A DNA stretch of 64,000 bases from Aliivibrio salmonicida LFI1238 (GCF_000196495.1 NC_011312.1:1178001-1242000), one strand, 5' to 3'; counted from the stretch's first letter, positions 36,072 through 46,685 are shown. Numbers and translations are program-made. Notes: a model not told the origin generated them from the letters alone.

Positions 36072-37394
36072 TTATTTATTCCTTATAGCCCAAAAAAAGA
36101 GGGACAGTTCTGGAAAATCTCCAGCGATATGGAACGCAAAACCTCCTGATTGAGTTAATTGAGATCGGTCATTCGCATTCAAATCAAGAGTAAAATAACA
36201 ATAATCGCCATGGAAAGGGACTTGTCGTGGTGCGACCGATAACGATCGGCAAGTTATTCCTGGTAATTGTAAGTTGACTAAGTTTCGAATTTTCTCAACA
36301 GGGCCTACTTTTAACTGTGGAGGAAGCTGCTTACGTAACGTTTCTGCATCCGTATGAGAACGGGCGGCAAGAATAAAGGAGGCTTCTTGTAACAAGCTCG
36401 TATCTGAAATCGGAGCAATGAGAACGCCGTGATTACGTTTTTGAAGTGGGATCTCAAAGGCATTTTGTTTGAGTGATTGGTTTAATTGTTTACGAAGACG
36501 GAAAAGAAGGCGTTCGAAGGAATCCCCTTGTTCTTTATGGTTATAAGCAAGACTTAACTCTGCACGACGTTGAGCTGAATCATAGGTTGCTAATTCGCCT
36601 TGTAGTGTGGCAAGTAATAAGTACAACTCTTCTGGATGATATTGATTGCATTGGTTTAAGTAGTGCAATTGAGGTTCGTATTTATTCAGTAATTGAAGTA
36701 ATAAAAAATCCCCGATCTCTGATGTCGCATGGCCTGATTGAGTAATTCGTTCTGCAAGAATGTCAGCTTTATGAGTGACTAACGTTAATACTTCTCGCAA
36801 AGAGCGATGAACCAAGGAAGAGTGCTGACCATTAATGAAACTCGCTTCAAAGTTTTGGTTTAACTGTATTGCGCCTTCAGGAGTGACTTGTTTTATTTCA
36901 CAGAGTTTCAATTTTACCCAGTGATTATCTAGTTCTTCTTCTGTAATGATATGAAAATCTAATTCACCACAAGAGATTGTTTGTAAGTTTTGTATTTGAG
37001 CGTTGTTATCTGCAATAGTGAGATCATAAGAAAGATAGCGAGTGTTAATGCCTGCTTCTTTGTCACTACGAGCTTCCGGACTATTCACGGTGGATAAAGA
37101 TAAAGCCAAATATAATGTGAGGTTTGTTTTTGGTTCGTCAGATTCCCAAATAATCGGCGTTGCTTGGTGCTGGATATCAAATAATGAACCATCAGGTAAA
37201 ATACCACTGGCTTGATTTATCACGATTTTTCCCACAGATAGGTGGTGATTATCAAAACTTAAAGAATGAAATCCCCAATTGAAGCGGTGTTGCTGTTGGG
37301 TTCTCGTTTGTAATTGATGATTATAATAACGATCATTTTGCTGGAAATGTTGAGGGCGTAATAGCATGCCTTCATTCCATATTACTTTTTGCAT
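36072..37394 (-). CDS. tssK: T6SS baseplate protein TssK
   Basis: 440 residues beginning KVIWNEGMLLRPQHFQQNDRYY, the TssK signature, and ending in a domain that contacts the membrane complex. TssK links the TssEFG baseplate to TssL/TssM. It starts 12 bases after tssJ and ends one base before tssL, in the usual J-K-L order. Confidence 0.94.
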   Translation of the reverse strand: MQKVIWNEGMLLRPQHFQQNDRYYNHQLQTRTQQQHRFNWGFHSLSFDNHHLSVGKIVINQASGILPDGSLFDIQHQATPIIWESDEPKTNLTLYLALSLSTVNSPEARSDKEAGINTRYLSYDLTIADNNAQIQNLQTISCGELDFHIITEEELDNHWVKLKLCEIKQVTPEGAIQLNQNFEASFINGQHSSLVHRSLREVLTLVTHKADILAERITQSGHATSEIGDFLLLQLLNKYEPQLHYLNQCNQYHPEELYLLLATLQGELATYDSAQRRAELSLAYNHKEQGDSFERLLFRLRKQLNQSLKQNAFEIPLQKRNHGVLIAPISDTSLLQEASFILAARSHTDAETLRKQLPPQLKVGPVEKIRNLVNLQLPGITCRSLSVAPRQVPFHGDYCYFTLDLNANDRSQLTQSGGFAFHIAGDFPELSLFFWAIRNK

Positions 37395-37405
37395 AGCGAT
37401 GTCCT

Positions 37406-37894
37406 CTAAATGTGGGAGTTATTAGCTGGGGTTGTGTTTTTTTTCTTTACGCGCTCCAGCTTTACAATAGAGGTATCCGTCGCTATCAATTCTATTTTCT
37501 GAGCTTCTTCTGGTTCAACGGTATAAATATAACGCCAATCGGCACTTTCAATATTTTGATAAGCGCCAATAACAGCAAGGTATTGTCCTTTTTCACTTAA
37601 TTTTAGTTTGATGATCTTTTTATCGCCGGGACGTAAGATTATTTCTTCTTCTGCAATAAAATCAGGACCTAAATTGGCTTTTGCATTGTTGTATAAATCA
37701 AAGAATTCGGCATTCTCAAGACTTGTGATTGATGACAGTTCAATGATCCTGATAACGAGTGGTGATGGACGATCAACATGATCAGGGTTAAGATTTGCCG
37801 AAGCATTAAGGGTTAATGCAACGTAGGTTGGTTCAGGGGTATTGCTACAGCCACTGAACATTAATATCGTCAATAAAGCGAACAACGATTTCAT
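37406..37894 (-). CDS. tssJ: T6SS outer-membrane lipoprotein TssJ
   Basis: 162 residues with a lipobox LMFSGCSN (acylated Cys at about residue 16) and a transthyretin-like domain containing LTLNASANLNPDHVDRPSPLVIRIIEL and the family's FFDLYNNAKANLG. It anchors the TssLM complex to the outer membrane. Position between the FHA gene and tssK is typical. Confidence 0.93.
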   Translation of the reverse strand: MKSLFALLTILMFSGCSNTPEPTYVALTLNASANLNPDHVDRPSPLVIRIIELSSITSLENAEFFDLYNNAKANLGPDFIAEEEIILRPGDKKIIKLKLSEKGQYLAVIGAYQNIESADWRYIYTVEPEEAQKIELIATDTSIVKLERVKKKNTTPANNSHI

Positions 37895-37927
37895 GAATGT
37901 ATTCCTTTAATTATCATTAGTTGTGTT

Positions 37928-39217
37928 TTACACGCGTAAAGCGGCAGATAACATTTGCAGTTGAGATTCGTATTGTTTCGCAAAGTCTTGCTCTAGTAAG
38001 GCATTTCTCCAATCAGAATCATGACTTATTTGCTCATGCAGTTTCTTATAGGCTTGCCAGTACAATGCGTCTGGTTTTGTGAATTTTGTTTGAATACCAT
38101 CCTGTACAAACCGATATGTTAATGTCTGTGGTGATAGCTTTTCTATGAGTGCATCCAAGGTATGTTGGCAAGCATCATGAATGGCGAGTTGGTTGGCTTG
38201 TATGTCTTTACAGCTTTGGTTTATGGCTTCAATCCCCTGTAAATAGCCGGGTTTATGGTGAATAATGACATTAAGGGCATCATTGACATCATGGCTGAAC
38301 TTAATTGGGTTATTTCCCTGAGCCTGAATGGTGGTGGCATTCGCGGTGAGTTTATTTTTAATTTCAGTTCGGGTTCGTAAAAGCTGTTGAATGCCATTGA
38401 TCGAACTTCTTAATGCGCTACCAACATCAAATAATGTTTGCTCTGGATCTTCTAGATTGGTTAATTCAATCCCTAGGCCTTTTGATAACGCGGCTAAATA
38501 GGCTTGAGATTGTTCGGCAGTATTCTCTTTTTCTATCGTTTTTTCTTTAGATTCTGGTATTGGGTTATCCGTAGATCTAGTTTGAGTAGAAAAAATGGGG
38601 TCTTCTATTATCTGTTCTTCTCCGGTATAAGAGGCCGCATCATTTTCTTCATCAAAGTCATCATATAAAACGGGAGAAATGAATTGTTCTTTAAGTAAGG
38701 TATCGTCCATTTGAGATTGAGCGGGTACCGCATCTTCGATTTGTTTTAAAATAATGTCTTCATCGGTGTTAAGTAATTCTTCGATAGGCGCATTGCTTAA
38801 AAAACTGTCGTCAGGGATCATATTAAAGACAGATTGCTCATCATTTGAGGAAGAATCAAGCGTGTTTTGGCTTGGTGAAATATAATTTTCTGGGTCTTGT
38901 AGCAAGCGAGCTCGAATTTTTATTAAACCTAATTCGTAAATATCACCATGAGAAACAGGGTGCAATTCCCCGTTGTTTAGTGAAGCCTCTTGCCCATCAA
39001 GATAAGTTCCGTTTGTGCTGCTGTCTGAAATGAAAAATTGATCATTTTCATAACTTATGGATACGTGAACATTCGACAGTTGGCGTTTATTGTCTGCGAT
39101 ATACCAATCTGAATTGGGACTACGGCCAATGGTGCCTCCTGCCTTTTTAAAGGTAAAAGTAGGTAGGGTATCGATAGGTAAATCTTGTGATTGAATAATA
39201 TCAAAGGCGAGTTCCAT
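37928..39217 (-). CDS. FHA-domain T6SS protein (TagH/VasC-like)
   Basis: 429 residues from the ATG at 39217, which follows GAGGAGAAA; a longer frame to 39304 overlaps the small lipoprotein gene. The N-terminus is an FHA phosphothreonine-binding domain (GGTIGRSPNSDWYI, LSNVHVSISYEN, STNGTYLDGQ), followed by a long acidic linker and a C-terminal VasC-type domain. In other systems such proteins are targets of PpkA and PppA. Confidence 0.9.
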   Translation of the reverse strand: MELAFDIIQSQDLPIDTLPTFTFKKAGGTIGRSPNSDWYIADNKRQLSNVHVSISYENDQFFISDSSTNGTYLDGQEASLNNGELHPVSHGDIYELGLIKIRARLLQDPENYISPSQNTLDSSSNDEQSVFNMIPDDSFLSNAPIEELLNTDEDIILKQIEDAVPAQSQMDDTLLKEQFISPVLYDDFDEENDAASYTGEEQIIEDPIFSTQTRSTDNPIPESKEKTIEKENTAEQSQAYLAALSKGLGIELTNLEDPEQTLFDVGSALRSSINGIQQLLRTRTEIKNKLTANATTIQAQGNNPIKFSHDVNDALNVIIHHKPGYLQGIEAINQSCKDIQANQLAIHDACQHTLDALIEKLSPQTLTYRFVQDGIQTKFTKPDALYWQAYKKLHEQISHDSDWRNALLEQDFAKQYESQLQMLSAALRV

Positions 39218-39218
39218 T

Positions 39219-39347
39219 TTATTTCTCCTCTGAAACGAGAGTTGTTTGTTCTTGTGGTGCCGGATTGCCAACAGGTCGGTAATCATCATAGTTACTGCAT
39301 GCACTAAGCATTAAAATCGTGGTGAATAATGATAAACGTAATAACAT
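39219..39347 (-). CDS. Small lipoprotein, 42 residues, inside the T6SS cluster
   Basis: A complete small frame: MLLRLSLFTTILMLSACSNY..., with a positively charged start, a hydrophobic segment and a lipobox LSAC (Cys at about residue 17), then a 25-residue polar, Pro-rich tail ending VSEEK. The stop lies two bases before the start of the FHA gene, whose ribosome site (GAGGAG) sits in its last codons, so the two are coupled. It follows vasH. I do not recognise a family. It may assist the membrane complex or be a lysis-type lipoprotein; the function is unknown. Confidence 0.7.
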   Translation of the reverse strand: MLLRLSLFTTILMLSACSNYDDYRPVGNPAPQEQTTLVSEEK

Positions 39348-39349
39348 GC

Positions 39350-40920
39350 TTAGAATCTCCATTCCTTGGCAGATAAATTAAATTTGCGTAGACGATAATC
39401 TAAAGAGCCTTTTGATAGCTCTAATCGGTTCGCAATGGTTTGTAGATGACCCTGATGTTTCTCTAAATATTGAACGAGCACCGTTTTCTCAAATTGTTCT
39501 ATTTGAGTGGATAGACTGCCTGTTAATAGTGAGTCATTTGATGAATGTACGATGGGTGATATTACGGTGAATTCATTCAGAACACGTAAAAGAATGGATT
39601 TATTTAGTCGTCGCGCGTGGGGATCTTCTATACAGCAACGTTCTATAATATTCTTTAACTCCCTAACGTTTCCAGGAAATGGATACGTTTGTAATGAATC
39701 AAGAAAACCATCACTGAGTTCTGGTGTTGGTTGATTTTGTTCTATGGCATATTGCGCAACAAAGAAGTGAGCGAGCAATGATATATCGCCTGTTCTTTCT
39801 TTGAGTTGCGGCAATACGATGGGGAATTGAGCTAACCTAAAATAAAGGTCTTGTCGAAATTCACCGTGTTCAATTTTTTCATTAATGCTTGGTGTGTTGC
39901 TGCGATGACTTTGACATCAATGTCATAAATTGTTGTTGATCCTAAAGGGCGAACTTTTTTTTCTTCTAAAACGCGTAATAATTTGGCTTGCAATGAACTG
40001 GGCATGTCGCCTATTTCGTCAAGAAATAGAATGCCTTTATCTGCCGAACGTATTAGGCCTATATAATTACGGTCAGCGCCAGTAAACGCCCCTTTTTCAT
40101 AACCAAACAATTCACTTTCTAACAAATGTTCAGGAATAGAGGCACAGTTCTGTACTACATAAGGTTCATTACGACGATTGCCAAATTGGTGAATGGCTTT
40201 TGCTATTAATTCTTTGCCACTGCCAGTGTCCCCAGTGACGAGTATGTTACGGTTAATATGGAGTGCTTTAGATATATTGAGTCGAACTTCACGCATCGCA
40301 TTACTGTTTCCAATAATATTAAAATTAGCAGGAATGCACTGTGCGTGTGAGGGACTGTCTATTCTTGTTTTTAATAATTCTTGTTGGTGTTTACTCGTTA
40401 ACGCGACACGATCGATTGCGAGAGAATTTAATGTTTGTATTGTTTGTCGATCGCTTTGTTTGTACGTAATAAAATCTGAGAAATAGAAAACGAGTACGCC
40501 AGAAACACATTTTTTAGAATTAATTAATGGCATAAACTCTACTTCTCCATCCGTTAATTCATAATGCTCTGATGGGGTAAAGATAATGTTTTTGATTTCA
40601 TCGCTACATTGACTAAAGTGAAGGTTAAAATTGCGTCCTTCACTCATGCATAAGGTCAGTGTATTAAATTGATTATATTCGGTACTTATTGTCTTTTTTT
40701 TCTGATCTCGACCTCTTGATACTGGCTCTGAAAAACAAGTTTGAATGCCATTACTGCATCCTTCCGCTATTTTTATTAATTCCATTCCAGAGGTTTGAGA
40801 AAGAAAGCAAATCACTTTGGTCGCTTTACTGTGCTTAATGATCCCTTGAAGCCAACATTGAGTTACCTTCATTAGATTATCGTCTTTAACCGGGTGTATA
40901 TTCATCAATTTGGCAGGCAT
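39350..40920 (-). pseudogene. vasH: T6SS sigma-54-dependent activator VasH, frameshifted
   Basis: An N-terminal GAF-like sensing region, then an AAA+ domain with Walker A TGDTGSGKELIAKAI, the sigma-54 contact loop ESELFGYEKGAFTGA, and Walker B GILFLDEIGDMP. At about 39880-39886 the frame breaks after AATHQAL. Adding one A restores NEKIEHGEFRQDLYFRLAQFP and joins the remaining AAA+ part and Fis-type HTH (TIANRLELSKGSLDYRLRKF). The restored length is 523 residues. In Vibrio, VasH turns on hcp and other sigma-54 T6SS promoters, so loss would silence them. The start overlaps the clpV end. Confidence 0.92.
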
Positions 40921-43523
40921 ACGTCTTCCTCACCTGTACCGTGCTGTTCAAATTGACAATATACTTGCCCATCCTCATCAATATTCACTGAGATTGCTTT
41001 TAAAGGTTCTTTTTGAGCAAGAGCCAATAGTATTTGAGATGAAAATGCAGGTTTAAGCTGACCATTAATAATGGCATCAATATTACGAGCCCCGGTTTCT
41101 GTTAGCGTGCAGCTTTTGGCTATATGGCTAATAATATGAGCATCGTAGTAGAGGGCTATACGCTGCTTTTGTAATTGTTGACTTAATTGTTGCATACGAA
41201 TATCAACAAGCGCTTCCATACTCTCTAAATCCAGTGGGTAAAAAGGAACGATATTCATACGAGCGACTAACGCGGGCTTAAAATATTGATTCAGAATTGG
41301 ACGAATGGCTTTAGTGAGTGATTCTACTGAAGGTAACTCGTCTTGATTGCATAATGACTCAATGTGTTCAGAGGCAAGGTTTGAGGTCATGATAATTAAG
41401 GTTTGTTTAAAATTTATTTCTCGACCTTCACCATCATTTACTACCCCTTTATCAAAGACTTGATAGAACAAGTTCATGACTTCAGAATCGGCTTTTTCAA
41501 CTTCATCTAACAGTATGACAGAATAAGGGCGTTGGCGTACGGCTTCGGTTAGAACACCACCTTCACCATAGCCGACGTAGCCTGGAGGTGAGCCGATCAA
41601 TCGAGAAACGGTGTGTTTTTCTTGAAATTCGGACATATTTATCGTGGTAAGAAATTGTTCTCCGCCATACATCAAATCAGCAATCGCTAGTGCTGTTTGT
41701 GTTTTCCCTACGCCGCTTGGACCTACAAATAAGAAAACGCCTGTGGGTGCATTGGGATTATTAAGTCCTGCTGCCGTGGCTTGAATTGCTTTCTGTAAGG
41801 CAATAATGGCTTGATCTTGGCCTTTTATCTGTTGTTTTAATTGAGTATGAAGCGTTAATACTTGAGAAGCTTGTCCACGTAGTAAGGTACTCATTGGTAT
41901 TCCGGTCCAGTGAGAAATGACCTCAGCAACAAGTGATGGGCAGGTTTCATAACTAACTAAGACTTGGTTTGATTGAGCTTTCATCAGTGCATGATAGGTC
42001 TCTTTTTGGATACTCAGAAGTTGTTCACATTCTTGGCTGTCATCACATTGAGCGACATTAATACGAGACGTTAATAGTGCTTCAGCTAATTCTTTTTGAT
42101 TAAGCCAATCGTGCTCAAGGTGTTGTGCTTTGCTCTGTGTTTCTTGCAGTTTATTCTCAAGATCATATATGTGCTTTTCATCAATATGAATACCTGCCTG
42201 CTTATCTCTAAGTACACAATTTAATTCTCGTTGAGTAATCGCGATAATATGAAATAACGCTTCTAAAGGCTGAGGTTTGGCTTTAAGGTTTATTTTTACA
42301 CGTGCACACGCGGTATCGAGTAGATCAATGGCTTTGTCTGGTAATTGTCGACCGGTAATATAACGCGCTGATAATTCAGCGGCGGCAACAATGGCATCAT
42401 CTCTCACATAGACACCATGGCTCTCTTCGTATTTATCAGCCAATCCTCTTAGAATCGTAATGGCTTGAGAAACGGTCGGTTCGTCGACTTTTATCGGTTG
42501 GAAGCGACGAGCTAAAGCCGGATCCTTTTCGATGTATTTTTTGTATTCAGACCATGTTGTCGCGCCAATTGTTCTTAATTCTCCACGTGCTAAGGCGGGT
42601 TTTAATAAATTGGCAGCATCGTTACTTCCTGCTTGCCCACCAGCGCCAATAAGCGTATGAGCTTCATCAATAAATAAAATAATCGGAGTAAGGCTTTGTT
42701 GTACTGCTTTGATCACTAAATTTAGACGACGTTCAAATTCGCCTTTAATGCTTGCACCTGCTTGTAATAAACCAAGATCAAGGGAAAGTAATGAGACATT
42801 TTCTAAAATGTCAGGGACTTCGCCTTGCGCTATTTTTATTGCAAGACCTTCAACTAATGCCGTTTTTCCAACACCCGCCTCACCAACAATCATAGGATTA
42901 TTTTTACGGCGACGAGCCAAGATATCAATCATTTGGCGGATTTCACTGTCTCGACAAAGAACGGGATCAATCTTGTTGTCTTTTGCTAATTGTGTGTAAT
43001 TTGTGGTATAGGCGCTAAGTGCATCTTGATGTTCATGGTTGACTGTTTTATTTTCAGTAACAGAATTGATTAAGCCTTCGACTTGTTGCTTTAAGTCAGT
43101 TAAAGGAATCACACTTAATTCACGGTAATAAGGAGTATGGCCATATTTATTAGGGTGTGCCAGTAGGGTTAACAGTAAGTTAGCTGAGAGTATTTCAGAG
43201 AGTTTCATTTCTAACATTGAGTATAAATAACTTTCTTGAAGCCATTCAATAAGCGCTGTAGAGATAACAGGGTTATTGCTTTCAGAGGATCGACTTTGAC
43301 GACCATGTTGCAATGCCTCGATTAAATTTTCAGTTGATACCTCATATTGAATACAGGCTTTATTCCAAAAACTTTGAGGGTTATTTAGTGCGGCTAAAAT
43401 AAAATCTTCACATAGAACTTCATGACCACCGCGAGTGACACAAAGTTGAGCGGCTTGCTCAAGAGCAAGGTGTGACTCTTTATCTAATGTTTTTATTAAT
43501 TGTGGTAATTCTACGTTAATCAT
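40905..43523 (-). CDS. clpV: T6SS sheath-recycling ATPase ClpV (TssH)
   Basis: 872 residues of the ClpB/Hsp100 class. An N-terminal double Clp-N domain, which in the family binds TssC, precedes two AAA+ modules: Walker A GEAGVGKTALVEGLA (about 215) and GPSGVGKTQTALAIADLM (about 600), with a coiled middle domain between. It disassembles contracted TssBC sheaths. It overlaps tssG and vasH ends by a few bases. No lesion seen. Confidence 0.95.
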   Translation of the reverse strand: MINVELPQLIKTLDKESHLALEQAAQLCVTRGGHEVLCEDFILAALNNPQSFWNKACIQYEVSTENLIEALQHGRQSRSSESNNPVISTALIEWLQESYLYSMLEMKLSEILSANLLLTLLAHPNKYGHTPYYRELSVIPLTDLKQQVEGLINSVTENKTVNHEHQDALSAYTTNYTQLAKDNKIDPVLCRDSEIRQMIDILARRRKNNPMIVGEAGVGKTALVEGLAIKIAQGEVPDILENVSLLSLDLGLLQAGASIKGEFERRLNLVIKAVQQSLTPIILFIDEAHTLIGAGGQAGSNDAANLLKPALARGELRTIGATTWSEYKKYIEKDPALARRFQPIKVDEPTVSQAITILRGLADKYEESHGVYVRDDAIVAAAELSARYITGRQLPDKAIDLLDTACARVKINLKAKPQPLEALFHIIAITQRELNCVLRDKQAGIHIDEKHIYDLENKLQETQSKAQHLEHDWLNQKELAEALLTSRINVAQCDDSQECEQLLSIQKETYHALMKAQSNQVLVSYETCPSLVAEVISHWTGIPMSTLLRGQASQVLTLHTQLKQQIKGQDQAIIALQKAIQATAAGLNNPNAPTGVFLFVGPSGVGKTQTALAIADLMYGGEQFLTTINMSEFQEKHTVSRLIGSPPGYVGYGEGGVLTEAVRQRPYSVILLDEVEKADSEVMNLFYQVFDKGVVNDGEGREINFKQTLIIMTSNLASEHIESLCNQDELPSVESLTKAIRPILNQYFKPALVARMNIVPFYPLDLESMEALVDIRMQQLSQQLQKQRIALYYDAHIISHIAKSCTLTETGARNIDAIINGQLKPAFSSQILLALAQKEPLKAISVNIDEDGQVYCQFEQHGTGEEDVCLPN

Positions 43524-44548
43524 AATGTCTTCCCTGAAAGTGTTATGCGTCCTTCATTTGGTTTTGAGCCGAGCCAACTTGTCCAACCCAGACAGCATTC
43601 ATTACTTTCTGATAGCGTTAATGGACGGGGTTCATCGTTTTTTAAATGAAGTTGAATATCGAAATCTAGCGGATCTTTTACAGTGAATCGAACTAAGCGA
43701 TTTAATGTGATCCAGTTTGGTTTATTGGTTAAAAATGAATGAAAATGATCCCAAGTTAATTCAGTTATATGAATTCTAAATTTGTTTGCACGATCTGGCG
43801 TGCTGTCACCAAGAACAACATCGGCTCCGAGTAAGGAGTTTGTATTTCCTAATGTGCATTGCTGCTGATTCGGAATTTTACAATGGCGTAGAATGCACTC
43901 TTCAATGTGTATATTTGGGTGTTGAAAGTAATAACGAAGTAGGCCTTCAATGGTATTTGCCGATCGAACTCGTTGGCTGAGTAACCCTAAGTATGGAAAT
44001 AATCGAGACCAATTGATTGAATCATCATCGCGTAGCTCTTCACTTTTTAATCCCAATAATGCAAAAATATGCTGAGAAAAAGGATCATTAGCGCCTTTGC
44101 GAAAAGCAGCGTTGTAGCGGTATTTTTGCCAGACACTACGGATAAGGCGATGTAAGCGGTGGTGGAAAATATCTAAAAATGGTTTGATGATGTTGTTTTC
44201 ATCTTGTTGTAAATAATCATTATAATAATGAGGCAGAGGTGATGAAGCCCCAATCAGCGATAGCATATTAAGCGTTAAGAGTACTTTTGGTAGACCATCG
44301 TCCTGCATGAGAACGGTCACGGTTTGTATCTCTCTTGGTGCAAAGCCTTGTGATGGATTTGCGATGAATTGAATACGATCATAGGCTTCATCATAAGACC
44401 AAGGATGGTATTGAATAAGTTGATGACAAACGTGATCTAAGGCTTTCATTAGTGACAGTTGTCCAATGTATTCTATCTTTATATCAATCGCTTTATTTTT
44501 TGATATTGGACTTAAATTAGAGGTTGTTGCCCCATTCGTGGTTGCCAT
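43520..44548 (-). CDS. tssG: T6SS baseplate protein TssG
   Basis: 342 residues of the VasB/ImpH family with FIANPSQGFAPREIQ (family pattern), LTLNMLSLIGASSPLPHYY and AFRKGANDPFSQHIFALLGL. It forms the wedge with TssF and TssE. The start overlaps the tssF end by 37 bases and the stop overlaps clpV (ATGA type), showing translational coupling. Confidence 0.93.
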   Translation of the reverse strand: MATTNGATTSNLSPISKNKAIDIKIEYIGQLSLMKALDHVCHQLIQYHPWSYDEAYDRIQFIANPSQGFAPREIQTVTVLMQDDGLPKVLLTLNMLSLIGASSPLPHYYNDYLQQDENNIIKPFLDIFHHRLHRLIRSVWQKYRYNAAFRKGANDPFSQHIFALLGLKSEELRDDDSINWSRLFPYLGLLSQRVRSANTIEGLLRYYFQHPNIHIEECILRHCKIPNQQQCTLGNTNSLLGADVVLGDSTPDRANKFRIHITELTWDHFHSFLTNKPNWITLNRLVRFTVKDPLDFDIQLHLKNDEPRPLTLSESNECCLGWTSWLGSKPNEGRITLSGKTL

Positions 44549-46263
44549 GAATAGTCGCCTCCATAAGTACTTGTCACATTGAGTTGATTGAATGAGTTCA
44601 TGCTGGTGTATAGCGATAAAAATTCATTAATTACGGATGAAAACAAGTAGAGTTCGCCTTCGCATAAAAAGTGCTTACTGTTAAGTGATAATTGGGTATT
44701 CATTGCTCGAACAGGCGCACCTTCATAAAGCATATCGGAAGGTTTTGTTGTGATGTGTTTGATACCATCAATTAATCGACGATGTTTTTTTCTTCTAGAG
44801 TCGTCCTGTTGTCCTGCAAAATCATAGGCAAGTAAAATGCGTTTAAATGCTTCTGGCTTTGTTAATGAGAGGTAATTGAGAGACATATTGGAGATCAAAG
44901 ACCAGAGCCCATCCTTTTCAATCGGCGGAGTATAACAAGGCGTGACTGCGCGAATATTTGAAAAGGTAGCGGATCCTGTTGTCTGTTCCGTTGCATGAGT
45001 AATACTGCCGACGGATAAGCGTTGTGCAAGTTGTCCATTGCATGCGGTAACGCTAATCGATACCGTAATGTTATTTGAAAATGTATTTAATGAACGAAAA
45101 GATAAGTATGTATCAAAGTGACCATTGACAATGTTTTTTTCTTGTTTGATGCTGTAATAGTTGGCGTGTTTATTTGTATCGTTATGTTCAAAAGATTCAA
45201 AATGATAGAAATTAATGCGACCTTTTTGTCCCGGGGTCCATCCATGCACTTCTTCAACGGATAAAATAGTACTGCTGCTGTCACTTAAAGAGGATGGGGT
45301 TACTTTATATTGATCTTTTCTATGACTTAATAAAATCGGTTGAGTATCCGTTGTGAATAAATTGACAATGGGTGTGCAAAAAAGAGCCGGTTGTATTCGA
45401 GTAGCATAAAAAGGCTGTTGAGTAATGTGAGCTAAGGTAAATTTGATATCGATGAACTTACATCCTTGACTAAACTGAGCTGGCCATACAGGAAGTTCAG
45501 TTAAGTCAATGTAGTAATATTTTTCTGGATAGCAAAAGAATTCTTGAATATGACGGTATCCTTCAAATGTGTTTAATGGATAATCGTATAATGCTTCTTG
45601 CGATGAAAAACCAACGGATTTGATACTCTTGGTTGGAAAGGTAGACCGATTAATTAACTCATTATCGCTATTTAATGCACAAAATTCGGCTTGAGTAGTG
45701 GATGAGCAAAGTGCCATGATTAATGAAAGACTACTGGCTTTATCCCCATTAAAATGAATTTTTAATTTATTCATATTTAAAGAATGTAATTCAACGCCTG
45801 TCGGTAATTCTAATCGTAGTTGATAGATCCCGCCATTTCCATTCGCGGTAAAGGAAGATGAATGTAAACTAATTGGATACAACTCAACGTCATAGCAGGT
45901 TTTGAACTGACAATGAACCCCATCAATTAACTGACTTTTCACTTTAGTCCCTCGGGGGATAGTTGAGCATTGAGTCGCTTCTGCATTCGGTGTAAATTTC
46001 AATGTACTCATTGCGGGAATTGCTTGAACATAGTTAGGCCAAAGTAATCGCATTAATGAATGTGTTAACTCAGGTAATTGATTATCAAGACGTTGATGTA
46101 ATCGACCGACTAAGAAAGCGAAACCTTCAAATAAGCGTTCAATATCAGGATCTAACCCTTCTTGTCCAAGAAAAGGGGCTAAGGCGGGATTTTCTTCTGA
46201 AAATGATTTTCCAAGCTCTCTCAATGCCGCTAATTCTGTTTGATAATAGGTATTAAAACTCAT
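44512..46263 (-). CDS. tssF: T6SS baseplate protein TssF
   Basis: 583 residues of the ImpG/VasA family, starting FNTYYQTELAALRELGKSFSEENP and containing FLGQEGLDPDIERLFEGFAFLVGRLHQRLD, both diagnostic. It overlaps tssE by four bases upstream and tssG downstream. No lesion seen. Confidence 0.94.
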   Translation of the reverse strand: MSFNTYYQTELAALRELGKSFSEENPALAPFLGQEGLDPDIERLFEGFAFLVGRLHQRLDNQLPELTHSLMRLLWPNYVQAIPAMSTLKFTPNAEATQCSTIPRGTKVKSQLIDGVHCQFKTCYDVELYPISLHSSSFTANGNGGIYQLRLELPTGVELHSLNMNKLKIHFNGDKASSLSLIMALCSSTTQAEFCALNSDNELINRSTFPTKSIKSVGFSSQEALYDYPLNTFEGYRHIQEFFCYPEKYYYIDLTELPVWPAQFSQGCKFIDIKFTLAHITQQPFYATRIQPALFCTPIVNLFTTDTQPILLSHRKDQYKVTPSSLSDSSSTILSVEEVHGWTPGQKGRINFYHFESFEHNDTNKHANYYSIKQEKNIVNGHFDTYLSFRSLNTFSNNITVSISVTACNGQLAQRLSVGSITHATEQTTGSATFSNIRAVTPCYTPPIEKDGLWSLISNMSLNYLSLTKPEAFKRILLAYDFAGQQDDSRRKKHRRLIDGIKHITTKPSDMLYEGAPVRAMNTQLSLNSKHFLCEGELYLFSSVINEFLSLYTSMNSFNQLNVTSTYGGDYSWQPRMGQQPLI

Positions 46264-46685
46264 GCCAGGCCTTGAATTTCATAGTTATAAGGCTTAGTGT
46301 TAACTTTTTGAGCGTAAGTATTAAAAGAAATAGGCGTTAGTTGGTTATTTAATAAAATATCACCATTGATTTCAAAATAAAGATGAATAGGGCTGTTTAT
46401 ATTACCTAAATAATTAACTTTGGTATTGATGATTCGAGTTTCGTACTGTGAGATGACACGTTCTACCTCTCTTTTAATGTGCAGAATCGCATCATGAGGC
46501 GTCATGTGTGAGATATTCAAATCTGGTAAACCTAAATCGGGACGAATTTTTGCGTCACCTTGCCTTGTTGAGAGTAATTGAGTGACGTGATTTTTAATGG
46601 ACTCCGTTAATATCATTACTGATACCGACGTATTCATCGATACATTCCCGGCCAATAAACGTTCAAATAATCGTTGTTTAAGCAT
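46260..46685 (-). CDS. tssE: T6SS baseplate protein TssE (gp25-like)
   Basis: 141 residues of the phage gp25 lysozyme-like family: IKNHVTQLLSTRQGDAKIRPDLGLPD and IKREVERVISQYETRI. It forms the core wedge connecting the baseplate and sheath. It lies 88 bases after tssC and overlaps tssF. Confidence 0.92.
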   Translation of the reverse strand: MLKQRLFERLLAGNVSMNTSVSVMILTESIKNHVTQLLSTRQGDAKIRPDLGLPDLNISHMTPHDAILHIKREVERVISQYETRIINTKVNYLGNINSPIHLYFEINGDILLNNQLTPISFNTYAQKVNTKPYNYEIQGLA

